A stretch of 64,000 nt of DNA. Origin: Bradyrhizobium tropiciagri. Lineage in GTDB: Bacteria > Pseudomonadota > Alphaproteobacteria > Rhizobiales > Xanthobacteraceae. A program made the position numbers and the translations under genes. The notes beneath the pieces are model-generated. The model worked only from the letters and a program-made list of their open reading frames with translations. It did not search any database and had not been told where the DNA came from. Numbering within the stretch: the stretch's first letter is position 1; each line of letters opens with the position of its first letter. This document shows positions 9,314 through 18,775 of the stretch, one piece after another. Location: the NCBI RefSeq assembly GCF_001189845.1, contig NZ_LFLZ01000010.1:124001-188000 (forward strand). Direction: 5' to 3'.

Positions 9314-10474
9314 ATGTCTCGTCATTACGACGTGGAAGCTGTGCGCAAGGAGTTCCCTGCTGCCGAAAGGATAGTCTACCTCGACTCCGGGTTTCAGGCG
9401 CCGCTCGCCCGTCCCGTAATGGCCGCCATCGAAACCTTTCTTCGTGAAGGCTTGGAGACCGCCGGGCCGAAAAGCGTGTGGCTCGATCGGGTTGAGCAAA
9501 CGCGTGCCAAAGTGGCCCGTTTCCTTGGGGTGTCGGCCGACGAAATTGCCTTCACCAAGAACACATCGGAAAGCATGAACATCGCGGCGAACGCGTTGCC
9601 TCTGCGAGCCGGCGATAGCGTTTTGATGATCCATGGCGATCATCCAAACAACACCTATGCTTTCCTCAATTTGAAGAAGAAGGGTGTCCGGATCGACTTC
9701 CTTCCCATGACGGATGTCGTAAACGCCGAGGCTTTTCTTCCCTACATCGACGACACGACTCGCGCGATTTCGCTGTCGCACGTGACCTTCCACGCGGGAC
9801 ATCGCTTCGATATCGAGAGTATCGGCGCTCTTTGCGCGGATAAGAAGCTCTACTTCGTCGTCGACGTCATGCAGGCAATCGGGGTGGTTCCGATCGATGT
9901 GAAGGCCATTCAGGCAACCTTCGTGGGCTGCGGAAGTCACAAGGGATTGCTCGTCCCTCAAGGTCTCGGATTGCTCTATTGGAACCAGACTCTGAAGGAG
10001 CTGGAGCCCGCCTATCTTGCCGCTGCCAGTTTGGCAGAAATTCCTGACGACCTTATCGCCCGTCCCGATCGCCTGGCGTCGTCTCCGACCGCGCGACGCT
10101 TCGAGTTAGGCAACTTCAACCTTCCTGCAATTCATGCGCTCGGAGCCTCGCTCGATATGATCGAGCAGATCGGCGTGAAGAACATTCAGAACCATTGCTT
10201 CGATTTAGGTGATCATCTGCTCGCCCAGCTGGACGATCTCGGCGTCAGTCTCATCGGTCCGCGTCAGCGGCAACATCGATCGCCTCACATCTACGTCGTC
10301 GGTCTTCCTGCGACAGAATGGCTCAGCTACTTCGAAGAGAATGGCGTGCGTGTGTCCCCAGAGCGTGACGGCATCCGTATTTCGTTCGGCATGTTCAATA
10401 CGATCGATGATGTGGATCGCTTAGTGCATCTTATCCGCGGACGGCTGTCAAAAAAATCATTCAAGGCTGCGTAG
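9314..10474 (+). CDS. Class V aminotransferase-fold PLP enzyme
   Basis: 386 aa from ATG 9314, preceded by AAGGGGAG; an upstream in-frame start at 9233 lacks a ribosome site. It has the type I PLP fold: YLDSGFQAPLARPVM at the start, FTKNTSESMN (cofactor phosphate and ring contacts), MIHGDHPNNTYAF, LSHVTFHAGHRFD, VDVMQAIGVVPID with the PLP-binding Asp, and GCGSHKGLL with the Schiff-base Lys. It resembles isopenicillin-N-epimerase/cysteine-desulfurase-like members, but lacks an obvious desulfurase Cys loop. It is first in an operon with an amino-acid ABC transporter, which suggests catabolism of an imported amino acid or amine; substrate unknown. Confidence 0.85.
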   Translation: MSRHYDVEAVRKEFPAAERIVYLDSGFQAPLARPVMAAIETFLREGLETAGPKSVWLDRVEQTRAKVARFLGVSADEIAFTKNTSESMNIAANALPLRAGDSVLMIHGDHPNNTYAFLNLKKKGVRIDFLPMTDVVNAEAFLPYIDDTTRAISLSHVTFHAGHRFDIESIGALCADKKLYFVVDVMQAIGVVPIDVKAIQATFVGCGSHKGLLVPQGLGLLYWNQTLKELEPAYLAAASLAEIPDDLIARPDRLASSPTARRFELGNFNLPAIHALGASLDMIEQIGVKNIQNHCFDLGDHLLAQLDDLGVSLIGPRQRQHRSPHIYVVGLPATEWLSYFEENGVRVSPERDGIRISFGMFNTIDDVDRLVHLIRGRLSKKSFKAA

Positions 10475-10685
10475 GATTAAGCATGGGAGAAGTTCGAGAA
10501 AAAGCGCGCGAAGCGGACGGTATGATCGGTCAAAGCGCGAAGGTCATGGCTTTCCGCTTGCCGATACGCTGAAGGAGAGGATCGTGCATTAAGATGACGC
10601 GGTCGATTAGTACCGACACAACGCGCACGATGAGCGACCATGCCGAGTGTGGTCGTCGTGCACACCCGCAATCGTGAGGTTCGCG

Positions 10686-11477
10686 ATGTTCACAGTTCTT
10701 CTTGAAAAGACCGTGGATGGCCAGCGTTACATCGACTGGCTTGTTTCGGGTCTCGGTTGGACGTTGGCGCTTGCCTTCTTCGGCTGGTGGATTGCATTCG
10801 CAGTCGGAGTCGTCGTCGGCATAGGTCGAACTGTGCAGAACCCGTTCTTCCGGGCCCTAGCTCGATTATACGTTGAGATCTTCCGAAACATCCCCGTTCT
10901 CGTGCAGATGTTTCTCTGGTACTTCGTCCTGCCCGAGCTTCTTCCAACGACCATGGGCGATTGGATAAAGCAGATACCTCCGCCTTGGGGCACTTTCTTT
11001 CCGGCCCTGTGGTGCCTGGGCCTCTACACCGCCGCACGCATCGCAGAACAGGTTCGCGCAGGCATCGAAGCTTTGCCCAGGGGGCAGGACGAAGCCGCTG
11101 CCGCACTCGGCCTGAGCGGTTATGTAACGTATCGCCATATCATCTTGCCGCAGGCACTTCGCCTTATCGTGCCAAGCCTGACAAGCGAGGTGATGGGCAT
11201 CTACAAGAATACATCCGTTGCTCTAACCATCGGTCTGATGGAGCTGACCGCCCAAGCGCGCCAAATCAGCGATGCGACGTTCCAAACCTTCGCGGCATTC
11301 GGTGCCGCCACACTCATCTATCTCGCTTTGGCTTTGATCGCCTACCAGGCGATGATGCTTATCGACAAAGCCGTGCGCATACCCGGTGCCGCACCCGGTC
11401 GGGAGGCCGACGGGTCAGATTTCGACGCTGTGAAGCTGGAAAACCCCGTGCCTAAAGGTATGGAGATCGTGAAATGA
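10686..11477 (+). CDS. Polar amino-acid ABC transporter permease 1
   Basis: 263 aa from ATG 10686. A HisM/GltJ-type inner-membrane permease with N-terminal helix (WTLALAFFGWWIAFAVGVVV), the conserved EIFRNIPVLVQMFLWYF stretch typical of the PAAT family, and the EAA cytoplasmic loop (GQDEAAAALGLSGYVTYRHI followed by ILPQALR) that docks on the ATPase. Its stop overlaps the next start (ATGA), so the two permeases are translationally coupled. Together with the next two genes it forms the membrane part of an importer whose binding protein probably lies at 21141. Confidence 0.9.
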   Translation: MFTVLLEKTVDGQRYIDWLVSGLGWTLALAFFGWWIAFAVGVVVGIGRTVQNPFFRALARLYVEIFRNIPVLVQMFLWYFVLPELLPTTMGDWIKQIPPPWGTFFPALWCLGLYTAARIAEQVRAGIEALPRGQDEAAAALGLSGYVTYRHIILPQALRLIVPSLTSEVMGIYKNTSVALTIGLMELTAQARQISDATFQTFAAFGAATLIYLALALIAYQAMMLIDKAVRIPGAAPGREADGSDFDAVKLENPVPKGMEIVK

Positions 11478-12169
11478 ACAGTCTCGATTTCTCGATTGTC
11501 CTACAGGCATGGCCTTATCTGTGGTCAGGATTGCTGTTCTCGCTTTCCTTGACGGCAGCCGCCTTCTTGGTTGGGATGTTTCTTGGAACGCTCTTCGCCC
11601 TCGTACAGCACTTTGAGCTCCGCGTTCTGAGCCAGCTCGTCCGTAGCTATGTCGCCCTGATGCGATCGATTCCGCTCATTCTAGTCCTGTTTTGGTTCTT
11701 CTTCTTGGTGCCCATCGTTCTGGGGCACTTGTCAGGCAACGGTCGCCCGGTTCCAGTCGGTGCCACCTATACAGCGTTCATCACGTTCGGCCTATTCGAA
11801 GCCGCCTACTATTCGGAAATCATCCGTGTCGGATTGCGCGCAGTGAACAAAGGACAATTCGAGGCTTGCCAGGCTCTCGCCCTGTCGACATTCGACACGT
11901 ATCGCCATGTCATCCTTCCGCAGGTGTTTCGGGTCGCAAGCCCCATAATACTGAGCCAGACCATTATCCTGTTTCAGGATACGTCCCTTGTTTACGTTCT
12001 ATCGCTCACTGATCTCCTTGGTGCGGCCTCGAAGCTTGCACAGCTCCATGGTCGTCTCGTCGAGATGTACCTCGCCGTGGCCGTTGTTTATCTCATCATA
12101 AGCTGCGCCGCGTCCCAATTCGTCGCCTCGCTCCGAAAGAAGTACGCGATCGCGGGCGCTCGCCGATAG
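11474..12169 (+). CDS. Polar amino-acid ABC transporter permease 2
   Basis: 231 aa, starting within the stop of permease 1. It has the same PAAT features: [40 protein letters not shown], the [20 protein letters not shown] segment and EAA loop ([27 protein letters not shown]), then [17 protein letters not shown]. Presumably forms a heterodimeric pore with the preceding permease. Confidence 0.9.
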   Translation: MNSLDFSIVLQAWPYLWSGLLFSLSLTAAAFLVGMFLGTLFALVQHFELRVLSQLVRSYVALMRSIPLILVLFWFFFLVPIVLGHLSGNGRPVPVGATYTAFITFGLFEAAYYSEIIRVGLRAVNKGQFEACQALALSTFDTYRHVILPQVFRVASPIILSQTIILFQDTSLVYVLSLTDLLGAASKLAQLHGRLVEMYLAVAVVYLIISCAASQFVASLRKKYAIAGARR

Positions 12170-12222
12170 TCAATCATAATTCCATGGCCCGTCATTCCCT
12201 GGGCTACAATCTGGAGATCAGC

Positions 12223-12990
12223 ATGCAACAACAGTGCACCGTCGGCCCAGCTGACCCGTTCCCGATGGTTATCGTCGAGCGCCTCGTCAAGCGGTTCGGC
12301 AGTTTCAATGCCCTGAGCGACGTCAGCCTCAAAGTCGCAAAAGGAGAAAAGATCGTACTCTGCGGGCCATCGGGTTCCGGGAAGTCGACTCTCATCCGCT
12401 GCATCAATCATATCGAAAAGCACGATTCGGGACGTATAGTCGTCGATGGAATCGAACTGACAGACCGGATTCGCGACATCAACAACATTCGCTCTGAAGT
12501 CGGCATGGTCTTTCAGAGCTTTAATCTGTTTCCGCATCTGTCGGTGCTCGAAAATTGCATGCTGGCTCCGATGAAGGTGAGAGGCCTTGCTGAGCCTGAG
12601 GCGCATGAGCGGGCGGTGGCGCTGCTGAGGAAAGTCCGGATCCATGATCAGGCCCACAAATATCCCGCGCAATTGTCGGGCGGCCAGCAGCAACGTGTCG
12701 CTATAGCCCGTGCCCTGTGCATGCAGCCCAAGATCATGCTCTTTGACGAGCCGACGTCTGCCCTCGATCCGGAAATGGTCAAGGAGGTGCTCGAGACCAT
12801 AGTTGAGCTCGCGCAGGACGGGATGACGATGGTCTGCGTCACGCACGAGATGGGTTTTGCGCGCGAAGTCGCGGATCGTGTGGTCTTCATGGACCTCGGC
12901 TCAATCGTGGAAGAGGGCGATCCGAGCACCTTCTTTCGTGCGCCGAACACGGACCGCGCGAAGGCCTTCCTCAACCGGATCATTCACTGA
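12223..12990 (+). CDS. Polar amino-acid ABC transporter ATPase (GlnQ type)
   Basis: 255 aa from ATG 12223, chosen for GGAG six bases upstream; an ATG at 12184 adds 13 residues. All nucleotide-binding motifs are present: Walker [11 protein letters not shown]-loop [12 protein letters not shown], signature [15 protein letters not shown], Walker [15 protein letters not shown] and the H-loop [19 protein letters not shown]. The DPEMVKEVL and THEMGFA sequences are typical of the amino-acid (PAAT) branch. It energises the two permeases upstream. Confidence 0.92.
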   Translation: MQQQCTVGPADPFPMVIVERLVKRFGSFNALSDVSLKVAKGEKIVLCGPSGSGKSTLIRCINHIEKHDSGRIVVDGIELTDRIRDINNIRSEVGMVFQSFNLFPHLSVLENCMLAPMKVRGLAEPEAHERAVALLRKVRIHDQAHKYPAQLSGGQQQRVAIARALCMQPKIMLFDEPTSALDPEMVKEVLETIVELAQDGMTMVCVTHEMGFAREVADRVVFMDLGSIVEEGDPSTFFRAPNTDRAKAFLNRIIH

Positions 12991-13521
12991 GATCCCGGCC
13001 CGCGCCGTCGTCCCTGAAATGCCGCGTCAGCATACCCATTGACGACGATGTTGTGCGTTGTGCATTGTCGCGGCCGATCAATTTGGGCGACCCATAACAG
13101 TTGCAGAGAAGATCGTTCTCGCCGGCCGCGCAGAGCTAGGTTTGACAGAATGTCAAACTCACTGACCGCGCCCTTGGCGGCGCTATCACGGCCTCGGCGG
13201 TTCTGTTTGCCGCGAGGCCTGCGGGAATCGGTTGGGGGGTTCGGTGCGCGTTGGCTCTGGCTGACGGCTCGGCTCTGGGGTTCGATTGCCGCGCACAATC
13301 CAACTCGCTATGCGAGCATAGCTGCGGCGCAGCACTGGCATCATTGATTCATGATTGTCTTGATCCATTGTACCTAGACTTGACATAAAGGGGGCGTTTC
13401 GCAACCGTCACGGTTGACTGCTGTAGGGGAATTAGCACACCGAACGAAGAACGCCCGGCGGCGACCAGACCGCCGGCGATAACTGTCGTCTCCATGTTGC
13501 AGTCAACCAATCTAGACATTT
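12991..13521. other. Intergenic stretch with a 15-bp palindrome
   Basis: About 530 bases without a recognisable gene. The only structure noted is a perfect inverted repeat at 13402-13416, arms CAACCGT and ACGGTTG around one base. It may be an operator left from a lost gene. Confidence 0.35.
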
Positions 13522-14048
13522 CTAGCTGACATCAACCTTACGGCGGGTGCGATCTTTGGTCCGAACCGGTCCGACTTCGATCCTGGGCAGGATTTGGTTT
13601 AATGTATCCATCCCATTTACGTCCGCTCGTAGGTCGAGGAGCTCATCGACCCGCGTAGTGATATCGGCAGCGGCGGACCAGGCCAGCAGACTCGGCGTGA
13701 CGGCGATGTTGTCGACGACGCGCAGATGCGGAAACAGCCCGCCGCTCTGGAACACATAGCCCATGCGCCGGCGCAAGCGCGCCGGATCAACGTTGTGCGC
13801 ATCCTCGCCCCCGCGATGACACGGCCGCTGTCGGGGTCGAGCAGGCGGTTGGCGAGCCGCAGCAAGGCGGATTTGCCGGAGCCGGATGCGCCGACGATCG
13901 CCAGGAATGCGCCCGCGGCAATATCGAGCGAGATATCGTCGACGGCTGTGATGCGTCCAGCGTCGTGACCGCCGGCAGCGCTCTTCCCGACATGGACGTA
14001 GGCAATTAGCGCTGCGGGTGCCATCGTCGAACTGGACGAGCGCGCCAT
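13522..14048 (-). pseudogene. Osmoprotectant (OpuCA-like) ABC ATPase, truncated and frameshifted
   Basis: The first frame gives ITAVDDISLDIAAGAFLAIV and Walker A GASGSGKSALLRLANRLLD. A second frame from ~13790 continues with RRRMGYVFQSGGLFPHLRVV, DNIAVTPSLLAW and RVDELLDL. This is the N-terminal half of a quaternary-amine ABC ATPase (OpuCA/ProV branch, Q-loop YVFQ-GLFPH). Signature and Walker B are absent because unrelated sequence follows, so the gene is dead. A possible binding-protein fragment of the same transporter type lies at 58085-58366. Confidence 0.7.
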
Positions 14049-14557
14049 TGTCCGAAATTCACTTTATTCTGCGGTGGCCACGTTAGCGAACATCGGATTG
14101 CGTTCATGATGCAGGATGAGGCGTAACAGGCGATAAACAGCATCAGCGTGGCCCATTCGGTGTGCCCGCGGCTGTAGGCCAGCACCATGGCGCAAGCGAA
14201 GAACACTGGCAAGTCTATGTGGCGCGCCGCCGCTCGTGGCACGACGCCGGGTGCATCGAAACTAAGAATACGGCAGTGGCGTCTTCGCTCTCGTACGAAA
14301 CGTACCGTTTCGCATCTTGCAGAGGGGAGCTCGTTACGTCCATGCTGTACTTCGTGCGAAAATCGGAAGCAATCGGTTAGAAGCGATCTTTTCGAGCTCG
14401 TTTGCCGGGTAACTCAGCGATAGTTTACATATTGACGCGTCAACCTAAGCGGCTTGAATCCCGACTAGGAAGCTGTCCAGTTCGTGCTTCAGTCGAGAGC
14501 TTTCCCTCAGACAGCAGTTCGGCAGACGTCAGCACCTGCAAGGATGCCCCTTCGGTT
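14049..14557. other. Intergenic stretch between relics; 17-bp palindrome
   Basis: No gene recognised. A perfect inverted repeat occupies 14296-14312, arms CGAAACG and CGTTTCG around TAC, which looks like an operator without an obvious target gene. Confidence 0.3.
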
Positions 14558-14833
14558 TCTTTCGCGTGGTTGGCGCTCGATGCCCTTGGTGACACGTACC
14601 TGCGAATTGCGCAGACTGCCCGTGTCGACCCGGGGCTCATGCACCGGGTCGCCGTGATCGCCTCCGGCACCCTCGACAGTCTACCGCACAACGGCGCCGT
14701 CGTGACGTTGCTCGCGGTCTGCGGCTCGACCCATCGCAAGAGCTACTCCGACATGGTGATGGCCAATATCGTTGGGCCGATCATCGCCTTGGCCATCGTC
14801 ATCGCTTTGGGTTCGGTGCTCGGATCGTTTTAG
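14558..14833 (+). pseudogene. GntP-family (gluconate/citrate:H+) permease, 3' fragment
   Basis: The frame ends with LALDALGDTYLRIAQTARVD, PGLMHRVAVIASGTLDSLPH, NGAVVTLLAVCGSTHRKSY, DMVMANIVGPIIALAIVIAL and GSVLGSF. This is the conserved last domain of GntP-type anion permeases (the SGxLDSLPHNGAV motif). The other ~350 residues are missing; upstream sequence in this frame is unrelated. Non-functional remnant. Confidence 0.7.
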
Positions 14834-15158
14834 TTAACCCGCGCCGGGGTCTGACCAACACAAAGACATGCAGCGTTGCTGGCGAATGGCTTGAGCTTGA
14901 GCAGTCGATAGTGGGGTCGTCGCAACAGGTGCCCCGCCGCCGCGCAACGTTATGGATCTTTCGGGGGCGGCATTGAATGTCCGTGTGCCGATCAGACGTA
15001 GGTCGAGGACATGTCGTGCTCGTCTGCGAGGCAGCTAGCAAACGCTGGTTCTTCGTCGCGCGATGACATTCCTTGCTCAGTGCCGGCATAGGGTTATCTT
15101 GACAGTTGCCAATGCTTTCGAGCAAATGGCGACTTCCCAATGGCAACAGCGGGTGTCA
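14834..15158. other. Intergenic stretch ahead of ihfB-like gene
   Basis: 325 bases with no recognised gene; presumably holds the promoter of the downstream IHF-type gene. No clear promoter boxes could be assigned. Confidence 0.3.
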
Positions 15159-15479
15159 ATGATCAAGTCCACGCTCGTTCAACGTATTGCCGAGAACTGC
15201 CCGCATCTTTATCAAAGCGCCGTCAACAATATTGTGAGCGCAATCCTCGATGAGATCGTCGAGGGGTTGGCGCGCGGTGGCCGGGTCGAATTGAGGGGAT
15301 TCGGAGTATTTTCGGTCAGCCATCGGCAGGCTCGCACAGGCCGTAATCCAAGAACGGGCGAGTACCTGAAAATCGAGCAAAAGCGCTTTCCGGTCTTCAA
15401 GGCCAGCAGGGCAGTGCATGAGCGATTAAACCGTCGCGAAGATTCGATATTGATCAACTCGCCGTCTGAGGTTACCTAA
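15159..15479 (+). CDS. ihfB: Integration host factor beta-type DNA-binding protein
   Basis: 106 aa from ATG 15159 ([13 protein letters not shown]). HU/IHF fold: helical N-terminus, [20 protein letters not shown] and the signature GRNPRTGEY in the DNA-wrapping arm. The start MIKS-LVQRIAE and the Leu-Tyr-Gln segment match alpha-proteobacterial IhfB more closely than HU. The C-terminal tail ([14 protein letters not shown]) is about ten residues longer than in housekeeping copies. IHF bends DNA and is needed at NifA/sigma-54 promoters, so an accessory copy in a symbiotic region makes sense. It may be a second paralogue rather than the essential copy. Confidence 0.85.
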   Translation: MIKSTLVQRIAENCPHLYQSAVNNIVSAILDEIVEGLARGGRVELRGFGVFSVSHRQARTGRNPRTGEYLKIEQKRFPVFKASRAVHERLNRREDSILINSPSEVT

Positions 15480-15635
15480 GAGGGAGAGCCGGATCGGTGC
15501 AGCAGCGACGCTGTAACTGCAAGCGGTCTCGCGGACGCTGCTGGGTGCCGTGGAACAGAGCTGATCAGCGGCAGCATCTCGGCCACGCGAGCGCTCGACA
15601 GCACCAAGCGGTCAGTTTGATGATGCCGATCACGA

Positions 15636-16757
15636 CTAGGCAACCCGCTTCAATTGGTTGCCCGGCTGCTCGAGGTGGGCGGGCTTTGGCTGTGCTGCTT
15701 CCGTGTCAGCCCATTTCAGTAGCGTCAGTTCGGCTGAGAAGCCTGGTCCGAAGGCGCCTAAGATGCCGTATAATCCAGGCGCTTGCTCCTCATGCGCCAG
15801 CACGCGTTCCAGCACGAATAGCACAGTTGCGCTGGACATATTTCCATGAAGTCGAAGTGTCTCATAGCTGGAAAAAAAGCTCTCAGAGGGCCTGCCAAGG
15901 CCCCGCTCACAAACTTCCAATACTCTTCTCCCGCCAGGATGAAAGATAAAGCCCCTTACTTGGCCAGGAAGGATGCCAGCCTCCGCGAGCAACGAGTTCA
16001 TAGCACGTGGCATCAATTCCCTAATCATTGACGGAATGCGCTCGGAGACCACGACTTCAAATCCCGCGTCGCCAAAATGCCAGCCCATTAGAGAAGTCGA
16101 GTCCGGGTGAAGCAAACTCGTACTTCTCACGATATCCAGCTTGCCAGAACCGCTTTCAGCTGGCGCGATTAATAACGCGGCAGCGCCATCTCCAAAGAGG
16201 CTTGAGGCGACGACGTTCTTTGGCGTGAGATCATTCGGTTGGAATGTAAGGGAAGTCAGCTCCACAGCAACGAGGAGAATGCGTTCATTCGTTGCTCGGC
16301 AAAGGGCTCCTGCTAAACTAACTCCTGATGCTCCCCCAGCGCATCCGAGGCCAAAAATCGGCGTCCGTCCCACATCTGGTCGCAACCCGACCTTGAAGAT
16401 CAGGTCCACGTCGAGACTAGGCGTCGCTATCCCTGTCGTCGAGACGAACAAAACCCGATCGACTTGCTCGGGCTTAACGCCAGCCCGGTCGAGACAGTTC
16501 ACCGTCGCTTTGCACGCGAGCTCCTTCGCCCAATCCAAATATATCTGGTTGGTCTCACTTATGCGATGCTCGCCGAGAAGCCATTCGGGCGGAACGCAAA
16601 AGAAGCGCTGATCGACCAGCGCATGATCGAATACGGTAAGATATCTCCTCAGCTTCTCCATTCTGGAGACAAAGTGGTGACCCGCTAGAGCCTTGAGGTC
16701 GGCCTGAGAGAACCGACACGGTGGCAAAGCCGTCCCAACAGCCAAAATTCTGGACAT
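15636..16757 (-). CDS. Type III polyketide synthase (chalcone-synthase-like)
   Basis: 373 aa, full length for the family. The catalytic triad is visible: Cys in FGLGCAGGASGVSLAGAL (~residue 138), His in FIFHPGGRRVLE (~270) and Asn in LHGNMSSATVLFVLERV (~303). The GFGPG-type loop appears as AFGPGFSAELTLLKW near the end. These homodimeric enzymes condense acyl-CoA starters with malonyl-CoA and cyclise the chain to alkylresorcinols, pyrones or related phenolics. No tailoring methyltransferase or oxidoreductase survives next to it, so the product cannot be deduced. It stands alone on the minus strand and may be transcribed by itself. Confidence 0.9.
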   Translation of the reverse strand: MSRILAVGTALPPCRFSQADLKALAGHHFVSRMEKLRRYLTVFDHALVDQRFFCVPPEWLLGEHRISETNQIYLDWAKELACKATVNCLDRAGVKPEQVDRVLFVSTTGIATPSLDVDLIFKVGLRPDVGRTPIFGLGCAGGASGVSLAGALCRATNERILLVAVELTSLTFQPNDLTPKNVVASSLFGDGAAALLIAPAESGSGKLDIVRSTSLLHPDSTSLMGWHFGDAGFEVVVSERIPSMIRELMPRAMNSLLAEAGILPGQVRGFIFHPGGRRVLEVCERGLGRPSESFFSSYETLRLHGNMSSATVLFVLERVLAHEEQAPGLYGILGAFGPGFSAELTLLKWADTEAAQPKPAHLEQPGNQLKRVA

Positions 16758-17601
16758 CAGTGACTCTTGTCGCTCGACATGGATTTACACCGAACAAGGA
16801 CGCCCGCGACATCCAGCCGCTATTTCGCGTGGACCAAGCCGACGTTGATGTTCGGCCCAACGCGGGCAGTTCCTACGAGGCCGCTCGTTGAAAAGCCTGC
16901 GCTTCCGATTGAGCAAAAGCCATCGATCGGAGGGCCGATGAGCACGCAATCGTACTCAGCGCTGACGGCCAGCTGGGCAGAAAAGAAGCCTTTATGTCCA
17001 CGCCTGCTGGACAGCGCTGTTGGCCGTCGCTGGCGTTGACGAGCGGCAGCGGGGTCGCAAGGTCGTAGGTCTGATATTTATTGCGGGCGGCCGCAGTGGC
17101 GCCTTTTGCGTAGAGCAGGACGTCCTTCCAGGCGTAACCGAGCGGGTCCTCAACGGGGCCGCGGGTAACAATTTTGCGTGCAGCCAGAAGGCCCGGCACA
17201 ATGAATCTAGCGTTAGAGCCTTCGGGACTGGCGCAGCTGCCGTTCATCGCGATTCCAGACACCGACTTGGCGATCTGCTAGCAGAAGCCGATTTCACCGC
17301 CGAGCGGACTTCCTGTTGCACCAGGGCACGTCAGGGCAGGAAGTGGCGCACGGACCACATCTCCGGCGTCGACGAATTCCCAGCATCGACGGCCATCGCC
17401 GCGATTGCGGCCGATATCAGAACCGCTTCGCTCGCGGAGCCACACGGCCAGACCGCCGACAGCCGCGACCAGCAAGATGACGACTATCGTGCCCAGGAGC
17501 AGCAGTTTCATTCTTCTCGACCCAATCCGAGCTCAACGTTCTTGAGGGTTCACAGACGCGGATGCATGCCATGCGTCTGTCTTCTTGATCAATTGATAAG
17601 G
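16758..17601 (-). other. Unclassified stretch with a small membrane-anchored frame
   Basis: No complete gene recognised. A minus-strand frame at 17511-17278 starts MKLLLLGTIVVILLVAAVGG, a convincing signal anchor, but then becomes unlike a folded protein. A second frame at 17262-16873 (FIVPGLLAARKIV, PVEDPLGYAWKDVLLYAKGA, YQTYDLATPLPLVNASDGQQ) might be its frameshifted continuation. If so, this is a decayed exported protein of unknown family. Confidence 0.3.
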
Positions 17602-17880
17602 TTAGTAGGTGACTGGAAATAACGTGTCCGCCTCAGCGAATGAATAGCCCGTCTTCTTCTGTGCGGACTCATATGAGTTTGTCGCGGCAAGCCGTGTTGC
17701 CATCGTCGATATGCCTGGCAGACGTCGGATATTCTGACGGGATTTCGCATAGCTGACAGTCGGATCAAATCGGCTCGGGTCGTCGTGAAGTATTTTGGCG
17801 ATGCCCGCCACGAGCCGTGAGCCTGTCAGGATCCAGTCATCCGCAAAGCCGCCGGAACAGGTGCCTAGTGCAGGCCGCAA
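17602..17880 (-). CDS. Small protein of unknown function
   Basis: A 92-codon frame with balanced composition (FADDWILTGSRLVAGIAKIL, HDDPSRFDPTVSYAKSRQNI, GYSFAEADTLFP). No signal peptide, motif or ribosome site that would settle the start is seen. It may be a fragment of a larger gene. Function not recognised. Confidence 0.3.
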   Translation of the reverse strand: MRPALGTCSGGFADDWILTGSRLVAGIAKILHDDPSRFDPTVSYAKSRQNIRRLPGISTMATRLAATNSYESAQKKTGYSFAEADTLFPVTY

Positions 17881-18013
17881 GGGCTCACAGTAAGGGCATT
17901 CCGAGCCGTGCTAGGGCGGACCTAGGAGACAGCGATCGTTCTTCCTATTGGAGCTCAATTGATTGGGTTAGGCTCTTTAAAGGCCGATGTTGCGGTTCAG
18001 CCAGCTTGACGCA

Positions 18014-18319
18014 TCATGGGTTGCGAGTTGATACACTCGTCTGGCTCCGAGCGCCACTGCGAAGAAGCTGCCGATAACCATCATCTGCTATCCACTTTGC
18101 CCGAGCGAGATGACTGTCAAAAGCGCGACGCGCCCGATCCCAGTCGTGAGCAGGGTCAACGTGAAGAACAACGCGCGCTACCTCGCGCCAATCTGTACCC
18201 TCAGCATCAGCGTCAAGCAGCCGCCAGTATGTAGCCAAGTGCTCCTCGTCATAGACGGTCAGACTTGCGCCCGATGGTGCAACGTCATCGACGGTCAAAT
18301 CGAGCAGCGGTTCCTGCAC
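18014..18319 (-). CDS. DUF2285-type protein, mobile-element associated
   Basis: 101 aa with ASLTVYDEEHLATYWRLLDA, DAEGTDWREVARVVLHVDP and RARRAFDSHLARAKWIADDG, YRQLLR. This is the conserved pattern of DUF2285 proteins, which occur in integrative and conjugative elements of alpha-proteobacteria and are thought to bind DNA. The last ~10 residues (SQTSVSTRNP) diverge, so the end may be altered. It supports a conjugative origin for this part of the island. Confidence 0.65.
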   Translation of the reverse strand: MQEPLLDLTVDDVAPSGASLTVYDEEHLATYWRLLDADAEGTDWREVARVVLHVDPAHDWDRARRAFDSHLARAKWIADDGYRQLLRSGARSQTSVSTRNP

Positions 18320-18775
18320 TGATGGGTCTCCCGGGCAGCTTTAGGGGCAACGAAGGGGATCGTCGCGAGCTTGGTGCGCAGTCGCAGTATCCTCCGATTG
18401 TGGAATAGTTTTGGTGATGCCTAAAGCACATCAGGTGATTCGCTTTACGCAACGACATCCGAAACGCTTCACTGTTACACCCCTATTGTCACTGCACTGA
18501 ATGGCCGACGTGGCATGCCATCGATCATGAGCTTGAGATACATGTGATGATTCTCGAGGCTGGGGAAATCAACGAAATGAAAGGGAGTGAAACTCGCCAG
18601 CAAGGTCTGGCGCCGTCCCGGCGCCGACCCGGCAGAAATGATCGTCGCAACATTGCCGAGAACAGCATGCGATATATTTGGTTCGAGTTGATGGAAGAGT
18701 GGTGGGCGATCGCAAAGCCAACCCGATGCTTGCGGGCAGTGCCGAGAGGTTCGCGAGCGCGAGCGTCGTGAAGCC
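18320..18775 (-). other. Junction region downstream of the truncated effector
   Basis: A minus-strand frame (18978-18475) runs through this stretch and ends HHMYLKLMIDGMPRRPFSAV, TIGV. That ending looks like part of a real protein of unrecognised family, while the rest is Arg/Ser-rich. Probably the unrelated sequence that replaced the 3' end of the effector gene. Confidence 0.25.

Noticed and set aside
12088..12846. 252-codon minus-strand frame
   Set aside because: Antisense to the GlnQ-type ATPase, whose motifs are complete.
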